Part shown: one piece after another, positions 7,168 to 14,518 of the stretch
Position numbering within the stretch: position 1 is the stretch's first letter
How the letters are laid out: every line of letters begins with the position of its first letter
Source of the DNA: Paracoccaceae bacterium
GTDB lineage: Bacteria; Pseudomonadota; Alphaproteobacteria; Rhodobacterales; Rhodobacteraceae
DNA length: 15,432 nucleotides
NCBI GenBank assembly: GCA_021767525.1
Contig: JAASTF010000045.1
Coordinates: 1-15,432 of the forward strand
Reading direction: 5' to 3'
Notes under the pieces: model-generated
What the model was told of the DNA's origin: nothing
The model's database searches: none
Seen by the model: only the letters and a program-made list of their open reading frames with translations
Made by a program: the position numbers and the translations under genes

Positions 7168-8020
7168 GCGGCGTCACATCGGCCCAGGCCGCGCGGGCCT
7201 GGGGGAATTTCGCCTCGATCGCGGCGCGTACCGGGGCCAGCTTGGCGCCCAGCTCGTCGATCACCGCGGCAGGCAGGGAAAAGGCATCGGTGGGGTTGTC
7301 GCGCCGCTCCAGTTCCTCGGGCGGCAGGTCCAGCCGCGCGATGCCCAGCCAGTCGCAGACGTTGTTCAGCGTCTGGGCCTTTTCACGCATCATCGTCTCG
7401 TAGAAGAAAAAGCGCAGATCCGCCTCGGGATAATTGCGCTCCAGCGTGGCCACCGTATCGTCATAGCGCGACAGATCGGCGATCACCGGCTTGCGCGCCA
7501 CCTCCAGGATATCCTCGGTCGAGGCATCCCTGATGTTGCGCCCGCCCTGCTTGAACACGTAGCGCACCGCCGACAGGGCCCGGTCCAGCGGCTCGCGCAT
7601 GATGAAGATCAGTTTCTGCCGCTCCGAGATCCGCTTGATGTGATCGTGCCCGGCATCGGGCAGCTGTGCGTATTCGGGGCTGAAATCCATCGCGAAACGG
7701 CCCGGCCCCTGGAACATGCCCGCATACCAGTTGTCGTTCATCGGGCGAAAGACACGCGCCACATCGCGCGGCGGCTTTTCCCCGGTGGCCTGCGCGCGGA
7801 TGAATTTCGCCACCCGCTGCGGGTGACGCTCGATCATCCGCTTCATGGCGTTCATCTTGAGCATCGGGCCCATCAGCCCGCCGCAATGCACCGCAGTGAA
7901 ATAATGCAGTTCCTTGTGGCTGGCCTGGCGCATCTGGTCATGGTCGGCCAGGCGATTGTAAAGCCAGGTCGTGCCGCTTTTCTGTGCGCCGACACATAAC
8001 AGCAGATCGGGAATGGTCAT
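7163..8020 (-). CDS. Sulfotransferase, PAPS-dependent (GAQKSGTTW type)
   Basis: 285 residues. The PSB loop GAQKSGTTWL spans residues 11-20 with Lys14. KELHYF (36-41) follows, as in the sulfotransferases at 1-865 and 12898-13830. The 3'-phosphate motif FIMREPLDRALSAVRY has Arg142 and Ser150. FFFYETMMREKAQTLNNVCDWLGI is the usual C-terminal family region. Start at 8020 has AGGGG upstream within the repeated junction sequence. It is followed 9 bp later by the Sulfotransfer_2 gene and preceded by a 40-bp gap. No signal peptide or membrane helix, so it acts in the cytosol, on a nucleotide sugar, lipid-linked intermediate or growing chain before export (inference). Confidence 0.9.
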   Translation of the reverse strand: MTIPDLLLCVGAQKSGTTWLYNRLADHDQMRQASHKELHYFTAVHCGGLMGPMLKMNAMKRMIERHPQRVAKFIRAQATGEKPPRDVARVFRPMNDNWYAGMFQGPGRFAMDFSPEYAQLPDAGHDHIKRISERQKLIFIMREPLDRALSAVRYVFKQGGRNIRDASTEDILEVARKPVIADLSRYDDTVATLERNYPEADLRFFFYETMMREKAQTLNNVCDWLGIARLDLPPEELERRDNPTDAFSLPAAVIDELGAKLAPVRAAIEAKFPQARAAWADVTPQ

Positions 8021-8034
8021 CGCGGACCCCTATT
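8017..8034. repeat. 18-bp translation-start repeat, copy 2
   Basis: TCATCGCGG-A-CCCCTATT, one mismatch from 7150-7167. On the minus strand it contains the ribosome-binding AGGGG and start ATGA of the 285-residue sulfotransferase. Unlike copy 1, its TAG is not the stop of the upstream gene, which ends at 8061. Confidence 0.6.
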
Positions 8035-8060
8035 TCCATGGCACGGCGGCACGGGCGCCG

Positions 8061-8819
8061 TCACCGGTATATCCAGGCGTCGAACCGTGCGAAATCCTCC
8101 ATCACCCGGTCCTGCGCCGCCACGGGCAGCCTGGCCTTGTATTCAAAGGCGATATCGGCCGACACGGTGCGGTTCTTGACATTGTCATAACGCAGCCGGT
8201 CGATGATGGCATAGCCCAGCTCGAACCGCGCGCCCACATGGCCGAACATGCGCTCCATCGTGGCGCGTGCGTTCATCGCCAGGTCCTCGAGCCCGATGGT
8301 GGTGACGCGCGGATTGTCGCGATGGGTCATGAACTGATCATAACATGTCTGCACATAGCGCAGCTTGGCCCGGCGATAGCCGTCATACCAGGCATCGAAA
8401 TCATCGGTGCCCGCGCGCTTGAAATCGGAACAGACGATGGCGCGCGGATCCTTGTAGCTGACCACCACCGGCACCGCAGAGCGGCCCAGCACACCCGACA
8501 GGTCCGACAGGTAGCGCGGGGTCTTGTCGAAGATCCCCGTGGTGCCCGGGTCCAGCACGGTGCTGGCCGCCATCAGCCGGGCATAGAACGCGGCGAAATC
8601 CGGGGCGGCACAGCAGTCGTCCAGCTGTTCGGCGGTGATGCCCCAGCCGCGCAGCATGTTGTCGGCGAAAGGTTGCAGATCGCGAAACTCGGCAGGGCTG
8701 TCGCGCAGCAGGACGCCGCATTCGAAACCGGAATCGATGCCGGGCAATTGCCGAAACAGGTCCGAAATCAGCGTGGTTCCCGTGTGTTCCAACCCGCAGA
8801 TCAGGAATTTCAGCACCAT
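8061..8819 (-). CDS. Divergent sulfotransferase-like protein with altered PAPS-binding residues
   Basis: 252 residues. FLICGLEHTGTTLISDLF (5-22) has the shape of a PSB loop but has His12 where Lys or Arg is usual. VSYKDPRAIVCSDFKR has the 3'-phosphate layout, with Lys123 where Arg is usual and Ser131 eight residues on. FDKTPRYL (97-104) matches the KTPRY segment often seen in sulfotransferases. It is the first gene of the minus-strand group, reading away from the divergent region, with GAAGG about 8 bases before the ATG. Spacing to the next gene is 40 bp. It belongs to a third branch, unlike its neighbours. It could be an active enzyme with unusual ligand contacts or a degenerate one; the rest of the fold looks intact. 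Confidence 0.8.
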   Translation of the reverse strand: MVLKFLICGLEHTGTTLISDLFRQLPGIDSGFECGVLLRDSPAEFRDLQPFADNMLRGWGITAEQLDDCCAAPDFAAFYARLMAASTVLDPGTTGIFDKTPRYLSDLSGVLGRSAVPVVVSYKDPRAIVCSDFKRAGTDDFDAWYDGYRRAKLRYVQTCYDQFMTHRDNPRVTTIGLEDLAMNARATMERMFGHVGARFELGYAIIDRLRYDNVKNRTVSADIAFEYKARLPVAAQDRVMEDFARFDAWIYR

Positions 8820-8988
8820 TGTCGCCTTCTGCCCTTGCAGCTTTTGCCTGGCCGCCAGTCCTAGCAGTTTTCGCCCCGAAGGCTAGTCCAAAGCGTGTGC
8901 GCCCCGGGGGCTGCGCGGAATTGAACCGTTCGCCCGGACAGGATAAGGGCAAAGGGCGCGGCCGCCAGCGCCCTTGCAGGAGACGTCC
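8820..8988. promoter_or_regulatory. Divergent control region between sulfotransferase operon and glycosyltransferase gene
   Basis: 169 bp without a gene, between oppositely oriented starts at 8819 and 8989, so both transcripts should begin here or close by. For the plus strand, TTGAAC at 8921-8926 with TAAGGG at 8944-8949 (17-bp spacing) is a weak sigma-70-like pair; the -35 is fair and the -10 poor. On the minus strand I see only poor candidates. A hairpin lies just before the glycosyltransferase ribosome-binding site. Confidence 0.5.
8952..8975 (+). other. Leader hairpin before the glycosyltransferase ribosome-binding site
   Basis: AAGGGCGC (8952-8959) pairs perfectly with GCGCCCTT (8968-8975) around an 8-nt loop. 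It ends 2 bases before AGGAGA (8978-8983), which lies 5 bases before ATG 8989. There is no following T run, so it is not an intrinsic terminator; it could affect mRNA stability or translation. Confidence 0.4.
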
Positions 8989-11900
8989 ATGACCGACCAG
9001 GTTTCCCCCGATACCGCCCAGCCCGACGCTGTGCCCGCGGCCGAGGCACCGCCCCTGCCCGGGTTCGATCCCGACCTCTATCTCGCGCTCAACCCCGATG
9101 TGGCCGCCCAGGAAGGGCTGGACCCGGCCACCCATTACCGCGATCACGGCCGGGCCGAACTGCGCGCGCTGCTGCCCGAGGGGCACGGTCTCGACCATCC
9201 CGACAGCCGTGCGCTCGACCCTGCCGAGCGCAGCGATTGGCAGTCTGTGCTGCGCGCCCGCACCCAGGACACCCCGCTTTCCGAGCTGATTGCCGCCCAT
9301 CCGCGCGCCGCCTGGCTGCAGACCGGATTCACCCTGGGCGGCTATCTGCGGCAATGCCCCGATGTGGCCGCGGCGGTGGACGATCCGCTGGAGGCGGCCT
9401 TTCATTTCCTGGAATTCGGCCTGGAAGAAGGGCGGCTGGGTCACCCGCAAAGCTGGGAGGCCGATTTCGTCGCCGCACGCTATGGCATCGTGGCCGATGC
9501 GCGCCACGACAGCCCGCTGCAGGTTCTGGCGCGGGTTCTGGCGCAGGGCGTCTCGCCGCTGGAGGCGGCCTTGACCGAGGCGCAGATGTGGGAAGCGGCA
9601 GGGCTTTACGGCCCCGAGATGGCGCGGCTGTTCGACCATGAATATTACCATGCCATCTGCCATCGCGATGCCCCCCAGGACGCTCCGGATTCCCATGACC
9701 GGGCGTTCTGTATCGCCCATTTCCTGCAGCACGGCATCGCCGCGCTGCGCCCGATCCACCCCGACGAGGTGTTCGATCCCGAATTCTATGCCCAGCAGCT
9801 CGATGCGGCGCAGACCGACGCGCTCTTGCCGGCTGACCCGGTCACCCGCGAGCGGCCTGCACCGGGCGCAGCCGATGTCGCACCTGCGCTGTACCGGCAC
9901 TGGCTGCGCCGCGGATTGCGCAGCGGGCTGGCCCCCAACCTGCAAAGCTGGGGCCAGCGCCATGCCGGGTTGAAGGTGCCGCAGGCGCTTTATGCGCAGA
10001 TGCCGGTTTTCGGCCTGGCGGCCAGGCTGCCCGCCGACAGCCTGATGCTGGACAAGCTGCGCCACTTCCTGGCCCATCCGCGCCCCGCCGCCGCCGCGCT
10101 GGACCTGTCGGATCCGGAGGTTGCGAACCTGACCGTCACCCTGGCCGATCAGGCCGCCATGCGCGGCGAGGACGATACCGCCGAATGGCTGTACTGGCTG
10201 ATCCTCAGCACCCGGCCCGATCACCAGCGCGCCCGCCGCCACCTGGCCGATCTGGAGCAGCGCAAGAACCGGCTGGAAATGGCGCGCAGCCTGCGCGGCG
10301 GGCTTGACCCGGAGCAGGGCGGGGGGTGGAACGTGCTGTCCCTGGCCGAGATGCAGCTGCAGCAGCAGCAATACGAAAACGCCTGCGCCACCCTGGCCGG
10401 TCTGCCGCGCAAGTTCCTGGCCGACGTGGCCATCGCGCGCAAGCATCGCAGCCTGTCGGAAGAGATCTTTCGCCGCATATGGGACAATCTGGGTCCGCAT
10501 GTGGCCGCCTATGGCATCGCCCGCACCCAGGACCAGTTGCGCGCCGCGCTGCGGCTGCGCACCCCCGAGTTCACCACCGCCGACCGGTCCAGGCCGGTGC
10601 GCCGGGTCGCCCTTGTCGGCAACGAGGATCTCTATCAGTGCAAACTTTACCGCGTCGACCAGAAGGCCGAGCAGCTGCGTGCCGCGGGGCTGGAGGTGAC
10701 GGTGATCTCGCCCTCGCGCGAGCTGGACGATTTCATCGCGCACATCGATGCGTATGACGCGGCGATCTTTTTCCGCGTGCCGGCCTTTCCGCCGATGATC
10801 GACGCCATCGCCGCGGCCGCCCAGCACGGGTTGCTGACATTTTACGAGATCGATGACATCGTTTTCGATACCGATCATTTCCCGCCCAGCCTGGACAGCT
10901 ATGCCGGCCAGATCAGCGCGGCGGATTACGCTGCCATGGCCTGCGGCGTTCCCCTGTTCGAACATGCGATGGGTCTGTGCGATTACGGCATCGCCTCGAC
11001 CGCGACGATCGCGCGGCTGATGGAAGGGAAGGTGCGCAAGGGCGTGGTGCTGGAACATCACAACGCGCTGGGGCGGCTGCACATGGCCGCGCTTGACGCC
11101 GCGCCGCGGGCCGCGCCCATGCCCACGGATGGTGCCGCGCCGCTGACGCTGCTTTATGCCTCGGGCACCAAGGCCCACAAGGAAGATTTCCACGACATCC
11201 TGGAACCTGCCCTGGCCGAGATCCTGCGCCGCTATCCGGGCCGGGTGCGGGTGCGGCTGGTGGGCTATTTCGGCACGTTCACCCATCTCGACCCCGACAG
11301 CGACGCGGTCGAGATCCGCGAGCCGGTCTGGGATTTCGAGGCCTATTGCGCCATGGTCGCGCGCGCCGATATCAACCTGTCCGTTCTGTCGCGCAGCCTG
11401 CTGACCGATGCCAAGTCCGAGATCAAATGGATGGAGGCGGCGATGTTCGGCATCCCGTCGGTGGTCAGCGACACCGCCACCCATCGCGAGGTGATCGAGG
11501 ACGGCAAGACCGGTTTCCTGGCCGCCGATACCGAGGGCTTTGTCGCCGCGCTGGACCGGCTGGTTGCCGATGATGCGCTGCGCGCGCGGATGGGGCAGGC
11601 GGCGCGCGACCGGGTGATGCGCGATTATGCCATCGAGCGCATGGGCCAGACCCTGCGCGAGGGGATCGACCGGCTGCGCCCGCCGGGGCCGCGCAAGACC
11701 CGGGTGATGGTGGTCAATGTCTTTTATCCGCCGCAGGCCATCGGCGGCGCCACGCGGGTGGTGCATGACAACGTCGCCTTGCTGCACGCGCATTACGGCG
11801 ACCGCTACGAGATCGATGTCGTCTGCACCCTGGACGGTGGCGATACGCCGCTGTCGGTAACCTCCTATGCCCAGGACGGTGTCCGGGTCTGGGCGATCAC

Positions 11901-12879
11901 CGCGCCGGCGCAGCCGCAGGGCGACATGACGCCACGCGACCCGCATATGGCCGAGCTTTTCGAGCAGCTGGTCGAGCGGCTGTCACCCGACCTGATCCAT
12001 TTTCACTGCATCCAGCGACTGACCGCCTCGGTGGTGAACGTGGCGCGGTTGCGCAAGATCCCCTATCTGATCACGCTGCATGACGGGTGGTGGATTTCGC
12101 CCAACCAGTTCGTCATCGATGAGCACGACCGCGCCGAGTACTACGATTACCGCGATCCGGACGCCCCCGATTTCCCCGACCGGGCGCAGGCCCTGGCACG
12201 GCCGCTGCAAGGTGCGGCGCGGCTTTTGGCGGTGTCCGAAAGCTTTGCCCAGCTGCATCGCGATTGCGGGCTGGAGCGGATCGAGGTGACCGAAAACGGC
12301 GTCTCGCCCCTGCCGCCCTGCACCCGCAGCCCGTCGCCCGGCGGGCGGGTGCGGCTGGCCCATATCGGCGGTGCGTCGCGGCACAAGGGGATCCACCTGG
12401 TGCAGAACGCGCTTTTGGCCAACCCTTACGAGAACCTGGAGCTGCTGCTGATCGATCATGCGCTGGCCCCCGGCACCGAGATCCACGAGGTCTGGGGCAC
12501 GACGCCGGTGACCCGCGCCGCCAAGGTGCCGCAATCCGAGATCGCGGCGCTTTACGGGCGCATCGACATCCTGCTGGCGCCCTCGATCTGGCCCGAAAGC
12601 TATGGGCTTGTTACCCGCGAGGCGATGGCCTGCGGCGCCTGGGTCATCGCCTCGGACCGGGGCGCGATCGGCGCCGATATCGTCGAGGGGGTGACGGGGC
12701 ATCGGGTGGATGTGGCGACATATGACGGGCTGGCGCAGGTGTTGTGGCAGGTCGACCGCGACCCAGGCCGTTACCTGGGGCCGCCGGGCCAGCCGCCCGC
12801 CGCACGGCGGGTGCGCGACCAGGTCGACCAGCTGGCCGAAATCTACGACCAGGTTCTGACCGAACGGCGGGGCGGCTGA
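8989..12879 (+). CDS. Giant bifunctional glycosyltransferase: N-terminal repeats plus two GT4-like domains
   Basis: 1296 residues, no signal peptide or membrane segment, so cytosolic. Residues about 26-320 hold about five degenerate repeats of the form FDPDLYLALNPDV...HYxxHGRxE (starting near 26, 114, 160, 215, 262). Residues about 365-530 are helical and TPR-like. A first GT-B domain starts near 537: VALVGNEDLYQCKLYR, then YEIDDIVFD, and EAAMFGIPSVVSD with an E-x17-E pair Glu816/Glu834. A second starts near 902: FYPPQAIGGATRVV, then HFHCIQ, ENGV, and WPESYGLVTREAMACG with the EX7E pair Glu1203/Glu1211. Both resemble GT4 retaining transferases using nucleotide sugars, so the protein may add two linkages in turn. 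ATG 8989 was chosen for its AGGAGA site; a TTG at 8974 in frame overlaps the leader hairpin. It is alone in its transcript and converges with the sulfotransferase at 12898, 18 bp away. Sugar specificities cannot be read. Confidence 0.9.
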   Translation: MTDQVSPDTAQPDAVPAAEAPPLPGFDPDLYLALNPDVAAQEGLDPATHYRDHGRAELRALLPEGHGLDHPDSRALDPAERSDWQSVLRARTQDTPLSELIAAHPRAAWLQTGFTLGGYLRQCPDVAAAVDDPLEAAFHFLEFGLEEGRLGHPQSWEADFVAARYGIVADARHDSPLQVLARVLAQGVSPLEAALTEAQMWEAAGLYGPEMARLFDHEYYHAICHRDAPQDAPDSHDRAFCIAHFLQHGIAALRPIHPDEVFDPEFYAQQLDAAQTDALLPADPVTRERPAPGAADVAPALYRHWLRRGLRSGLAPNLQSWGQRHAGLKVPQALYAQMPVFGLAARLPADSLMLDKLRHFLAHPRPAAAALDLSDPEVANLTVTLADQAAMRGEDDTAEWLYWLILSTRPDHQRARRHLADLEQRKNRLEMARSLRGGLDPEQGGGWNVLSLAEMQLQQQQYENACATLAGLPRKFLADVAIARKHRSLSEEIFRRIWDNLGPHVAAYGIARTQDQLRAALRLRTPEFTTADRSRPVRRVALVGNEDLYQCKLYRVDQKAEQLRAAGLEVTVISPSRELDDFIAHIDAYDAAIFFRVPAFPPMIDAIAAAAQHGLLTFYEIDDIVFDTDHFPPSLDSYAGQISAADYAAMACGVPLFEHAMGLCDYGIASTATIARLMEGKVRKGVVLEHHNALGRLHMAALDAAPRAAPMPTDGAAPLTLLYASGTKAHKEDFHDILEPALAEILRRYPGRVRVRLVGYFGTFTHLDPDSDAVEIREPVWDFEAYCAMVARADINLSVLSRSLLTDAKSEIKWMEAAMFGIPSVVSDTATHREVIEDGKTGFLAADTEGFVAALDRLVADDALRARMGQAARDRVMRDYAIERMGQTLREGIDRLRPPGPRKTRVMVVNVFYPPQAIGGATRVVHDNVALLHAHYGDRYEIDVVCTLDGGDTPLSVTSYAQDGVRVWAITAPAQPQGDMTPRDPHMAELFEQLVERLSPDLIHFHCIQRLTASVVNVARLRKIPYLITLHDGWWISPNQFVIDEHDRAEYYDYRDPDAPDFPDRAQALARPLQGAARLLAVSESFAQLHRDCGLERIEVTENGVSPLPPCTRSPSPGGRVRLAHIGGASRHKGIHLVQNALLANPYENLELLLIDHALAPGTEIHEVWGTTPVTRAAKVPQSEIAALYGRIDILLAPSIWPESYGLVTREAMACGAWVIASDRGAIGADIVEGVTGHRVDVATYDGLAQVLWQVDRDPGRYLGPPGQPPAARRVRDQVDQLAEIYDQVLTERRGG

Positions 12880-12897
12880 TCGCCGCGCGGGCGGCGC

Positions 12898-13830
12898 TCA
12901 GACCTCCCAGCGGGCGGGCAGGCGGGTGCCGAATCGCGCCCGCAGCCCGTCATATTGCGGGGCAAAGGCTGCGCGAAAGGCCGCGCGTACTGGCTCGGGC
13001 AGCGGCACGCTGACCCCTTCGTTGACGCGCCGGGCGCTTTCGGCCGGCAGTGCCGGGATGCCCAGGAAGTCGCAGATCCGGCGCGGCCCGTCGCCCGAGA
13101 ACAGCTCTTCGTAAAAGACATACAGGATACGCCCGGCGGGCACCGCCGATTCAAGCTCGCTCATGGTGCGCAGGTAATCGGCCCGTTCCAGCCCGCGCAG
13201 CCGTCCGCTGTCGATCAGCAGCTGCGCGCGCTCGGCGCACAGCCGGGCCATGACGTCGGGCGCCAGGTCTTCGCCCTGTTCGACGCGCACCGCCATGCGG
13301 ATCTGCGACCACATGCGCGCGATCGGATCGCGCAGCAAGAAGATGAATTTCGCCTGCCCGATACTGGCCATATCGGCGAAATGCGCAGCATCGAGCACCG
13401 CATAGGCCGGGGTGATATCGCCCACCACCGGCTGTGCCTTGCGCCCCTTGAGCAGGTAGCGCAGATAGGGCGTGTGCCGGCCACGCCCCTTTTCCGGCCC
13501 GGTATAGATGCTCAGCAGATCGACGGTTTCACGCAGGCGGCGCAGCTGCGGCGCGCGCATCCGTCCGCCCTCGACCACCAGCCGCTCGACCTGCTTGCGC
13601 AACAGGTCCAGCCGCAGCTCCAGCGCCAGGTCGGCGCGGCCCGCGCGCACGTCGAAATAATGCAGTTCCTTGTTGGGCGAGAAATGCACCTGATCCGAGG
13701 CCGACAGGTAATCATGCAGCCAGGTGGTGCCGGCCTTTTGCGCGCCGATGCAAAAGAACATGCGCGCGTCGTCGGGAAAGGGCGGCGCGGGAAAGACTGG
13801 GGCTGGATCGGCGCGGCGTGTCCTGGTCAT
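12898..13830 (-). CDS. Sulfotransferase, PAPS-dependent (GAQKAGTTW type)
   Basis: 310 residues. The PSB loop GAQKAGTTWLHDYL has Gly29, Lys32 and Trp37. SPNKELHYF (51-59) follows, nearly identical in layout to the gene at 1-865. The 3'-phosphate motif FLLRDPIARMWSQIRM has Arg167 and Ser175, eight apart, and YVFYEELF...RRICDFLGIPAL is the normal end region. The first 22 residues are Pro/Arg-rich and not part of the fold; a start at Met24 (position 13761) is possible but has no better ribosome-binding site. It follows kpsT by 19 bp in the same direction, so this sulfotransferase is part of the export operon, in a place where other capsule genes would be expected. It converges with the glycosyltransferase gene. 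Confidence 0.9.
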   Translation of the reverse strand: MTRTRRADPAPVFPAPPFPDDARMFFCIGAQKAGTTWLHDYLSASDQVHFSPNKELHYFDVRAGRADLALELRLDLLRKQVERLVVEGGRMRAPQLRRLRETVDLLSIYTGPEKGRGRHTPYLRYLLKGRKAQPVVGDITPAYAVLDAAHFADMASIGQAKFIFLLRDPIARMWSQIRMAVRVEQGEDLAPDVMARLCAERAQLLIDSGRLRGLERADYLRTMSELESAVPAGRILYVFYEELFSGDGPRRICDFLGIPALPAESARRVNEGVSVPLPEPVRAAFRAAFAPQYDGLRARFGTRLPARWEV

Positions 13831-13849
13831 GGCAAGGCGTGTTCCCGTG

Positions 13850-14518
13850 TCAGGCCCGCTGCCGCGCGGCCATGTTGCTTTCGTGGTGCGCGATGGCGTC
13901 TTCGATGTCGTCGTAATAGGTCAGTTGCCCGTTCTCAAGCACCGCGCCCGCCTCGCACATGTCGCGCATCGTGCTCATCGAATGGCTGACGAAGATAGCG
14001 CCGGCATTTTCCATGCGTGCGCGGAACACCTTGCGGCTTTTTTCGCGAAAGGCGGCATCGCCCGCGGCGGTGATCTCGTCGATCAGGTATGTGTCGAATT
14101 GCAGCGCCATGTTGATCCCGAAGCTGAGCCGCGATTTCATCCCCGAGGAATAGGTCCGCACCGGCAGGTGAAAATGCTCGCCCAATTCGGCAAAATGAGC
14201 GACGAAACGGGTCATCTCTTCGGTGTCCGCGCCATAGATACGCGCCACGAAACGGGTGTTCTGCGCCCCGGTCATGTCGGGATGCATCGAGCTGGCCAGC
14301 CCCACGGGAAACGAGATATTGCCATCCGACAGCACCTCGCCCGAGGTGGGCGCCGAGGTGCCTGCGATCACCTTGAGCAGGGTCGACTTGCCCGCCCCGT
14401 TGCGCCCCAGAAGCCCCACCGACACGCCGGTGGGAAAGACCGCATTGATGCGGTTGGCCACCACCTTGGTGGTGTCGTTGATCTCGAACACCTTGGTCAG
14501 ATCGCGCAGGACGATCAT
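13850..14518 (-). CDS. kpsT: Capsule polysaccharide ABC transporter ATP-binding protein KpsT
   Basis: 222 residues, the usual KpsT length. Walker A GRNGAGKS (38-45) with Lys44, signature YSSGMKSRLSFG (Ser125, Gly126), Walker B YLIDE (Asp147, Glu148), and switch His179 in FVSHSMSTM are all intact. The short domain without a C-terminal extension fits the group 2 capsule type rather than Wzt-type O-antigen ABC proteins. It would power export of the capsule polymer across the inner membrane with KpsM, which is not in this window. ATG 14518 overlaps the upstream kpsE-like stop by 4 nt (ATGA), which implies translational coupling; an in-frame upstream start at 14563 would sit inside that gene and adds residues with no family match. 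Confidence 0.93.
   Translation of the reverse strand: MIVLRDLTKVFEINDTTKVVANRINAVFPTGVSVGLLGRNGAGKSTLLKVIAGTSAPTSGEVLSDGNISFPVGLASSMHPDMTGAQNTRFVARIYGADTEEMTRFVAHFAELGEHFHLPVRTYSSGMKSRLSFGINMALQFDTYLIDEITAAGDAAFREKSRKVFRARMENAGAIFVSHSMSTMRDMCEAGAVLENGQLTYYDDIEDAIAHHESNMAARQRA

Noticed and set aside
6158..7999. 613-codon open frame on the plus strand
   Set aside because: It is antisense to three well-supported minus-strand genes, and its translation has no family features.
8401..11946. 1181-codon open frame on the minus strand
   Set aside because: It runs antisense through the glycosyltransferase, across the divergent control region and into a sulfotransferase gene in another frame. It is Arg/Gly/Gln-rich without domains, a typical high-GC shadow.
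12880..12897. Possible terminator between the convergent glycosyltransferase and sulfotransferase genes
   Set aside because: CGCCGC (12881-12886) can pair with GCGGCG (12891-12896), but there is no T run on either strand and the stem is only 6 bp, so it is not supportable as an intrinsic terminator.
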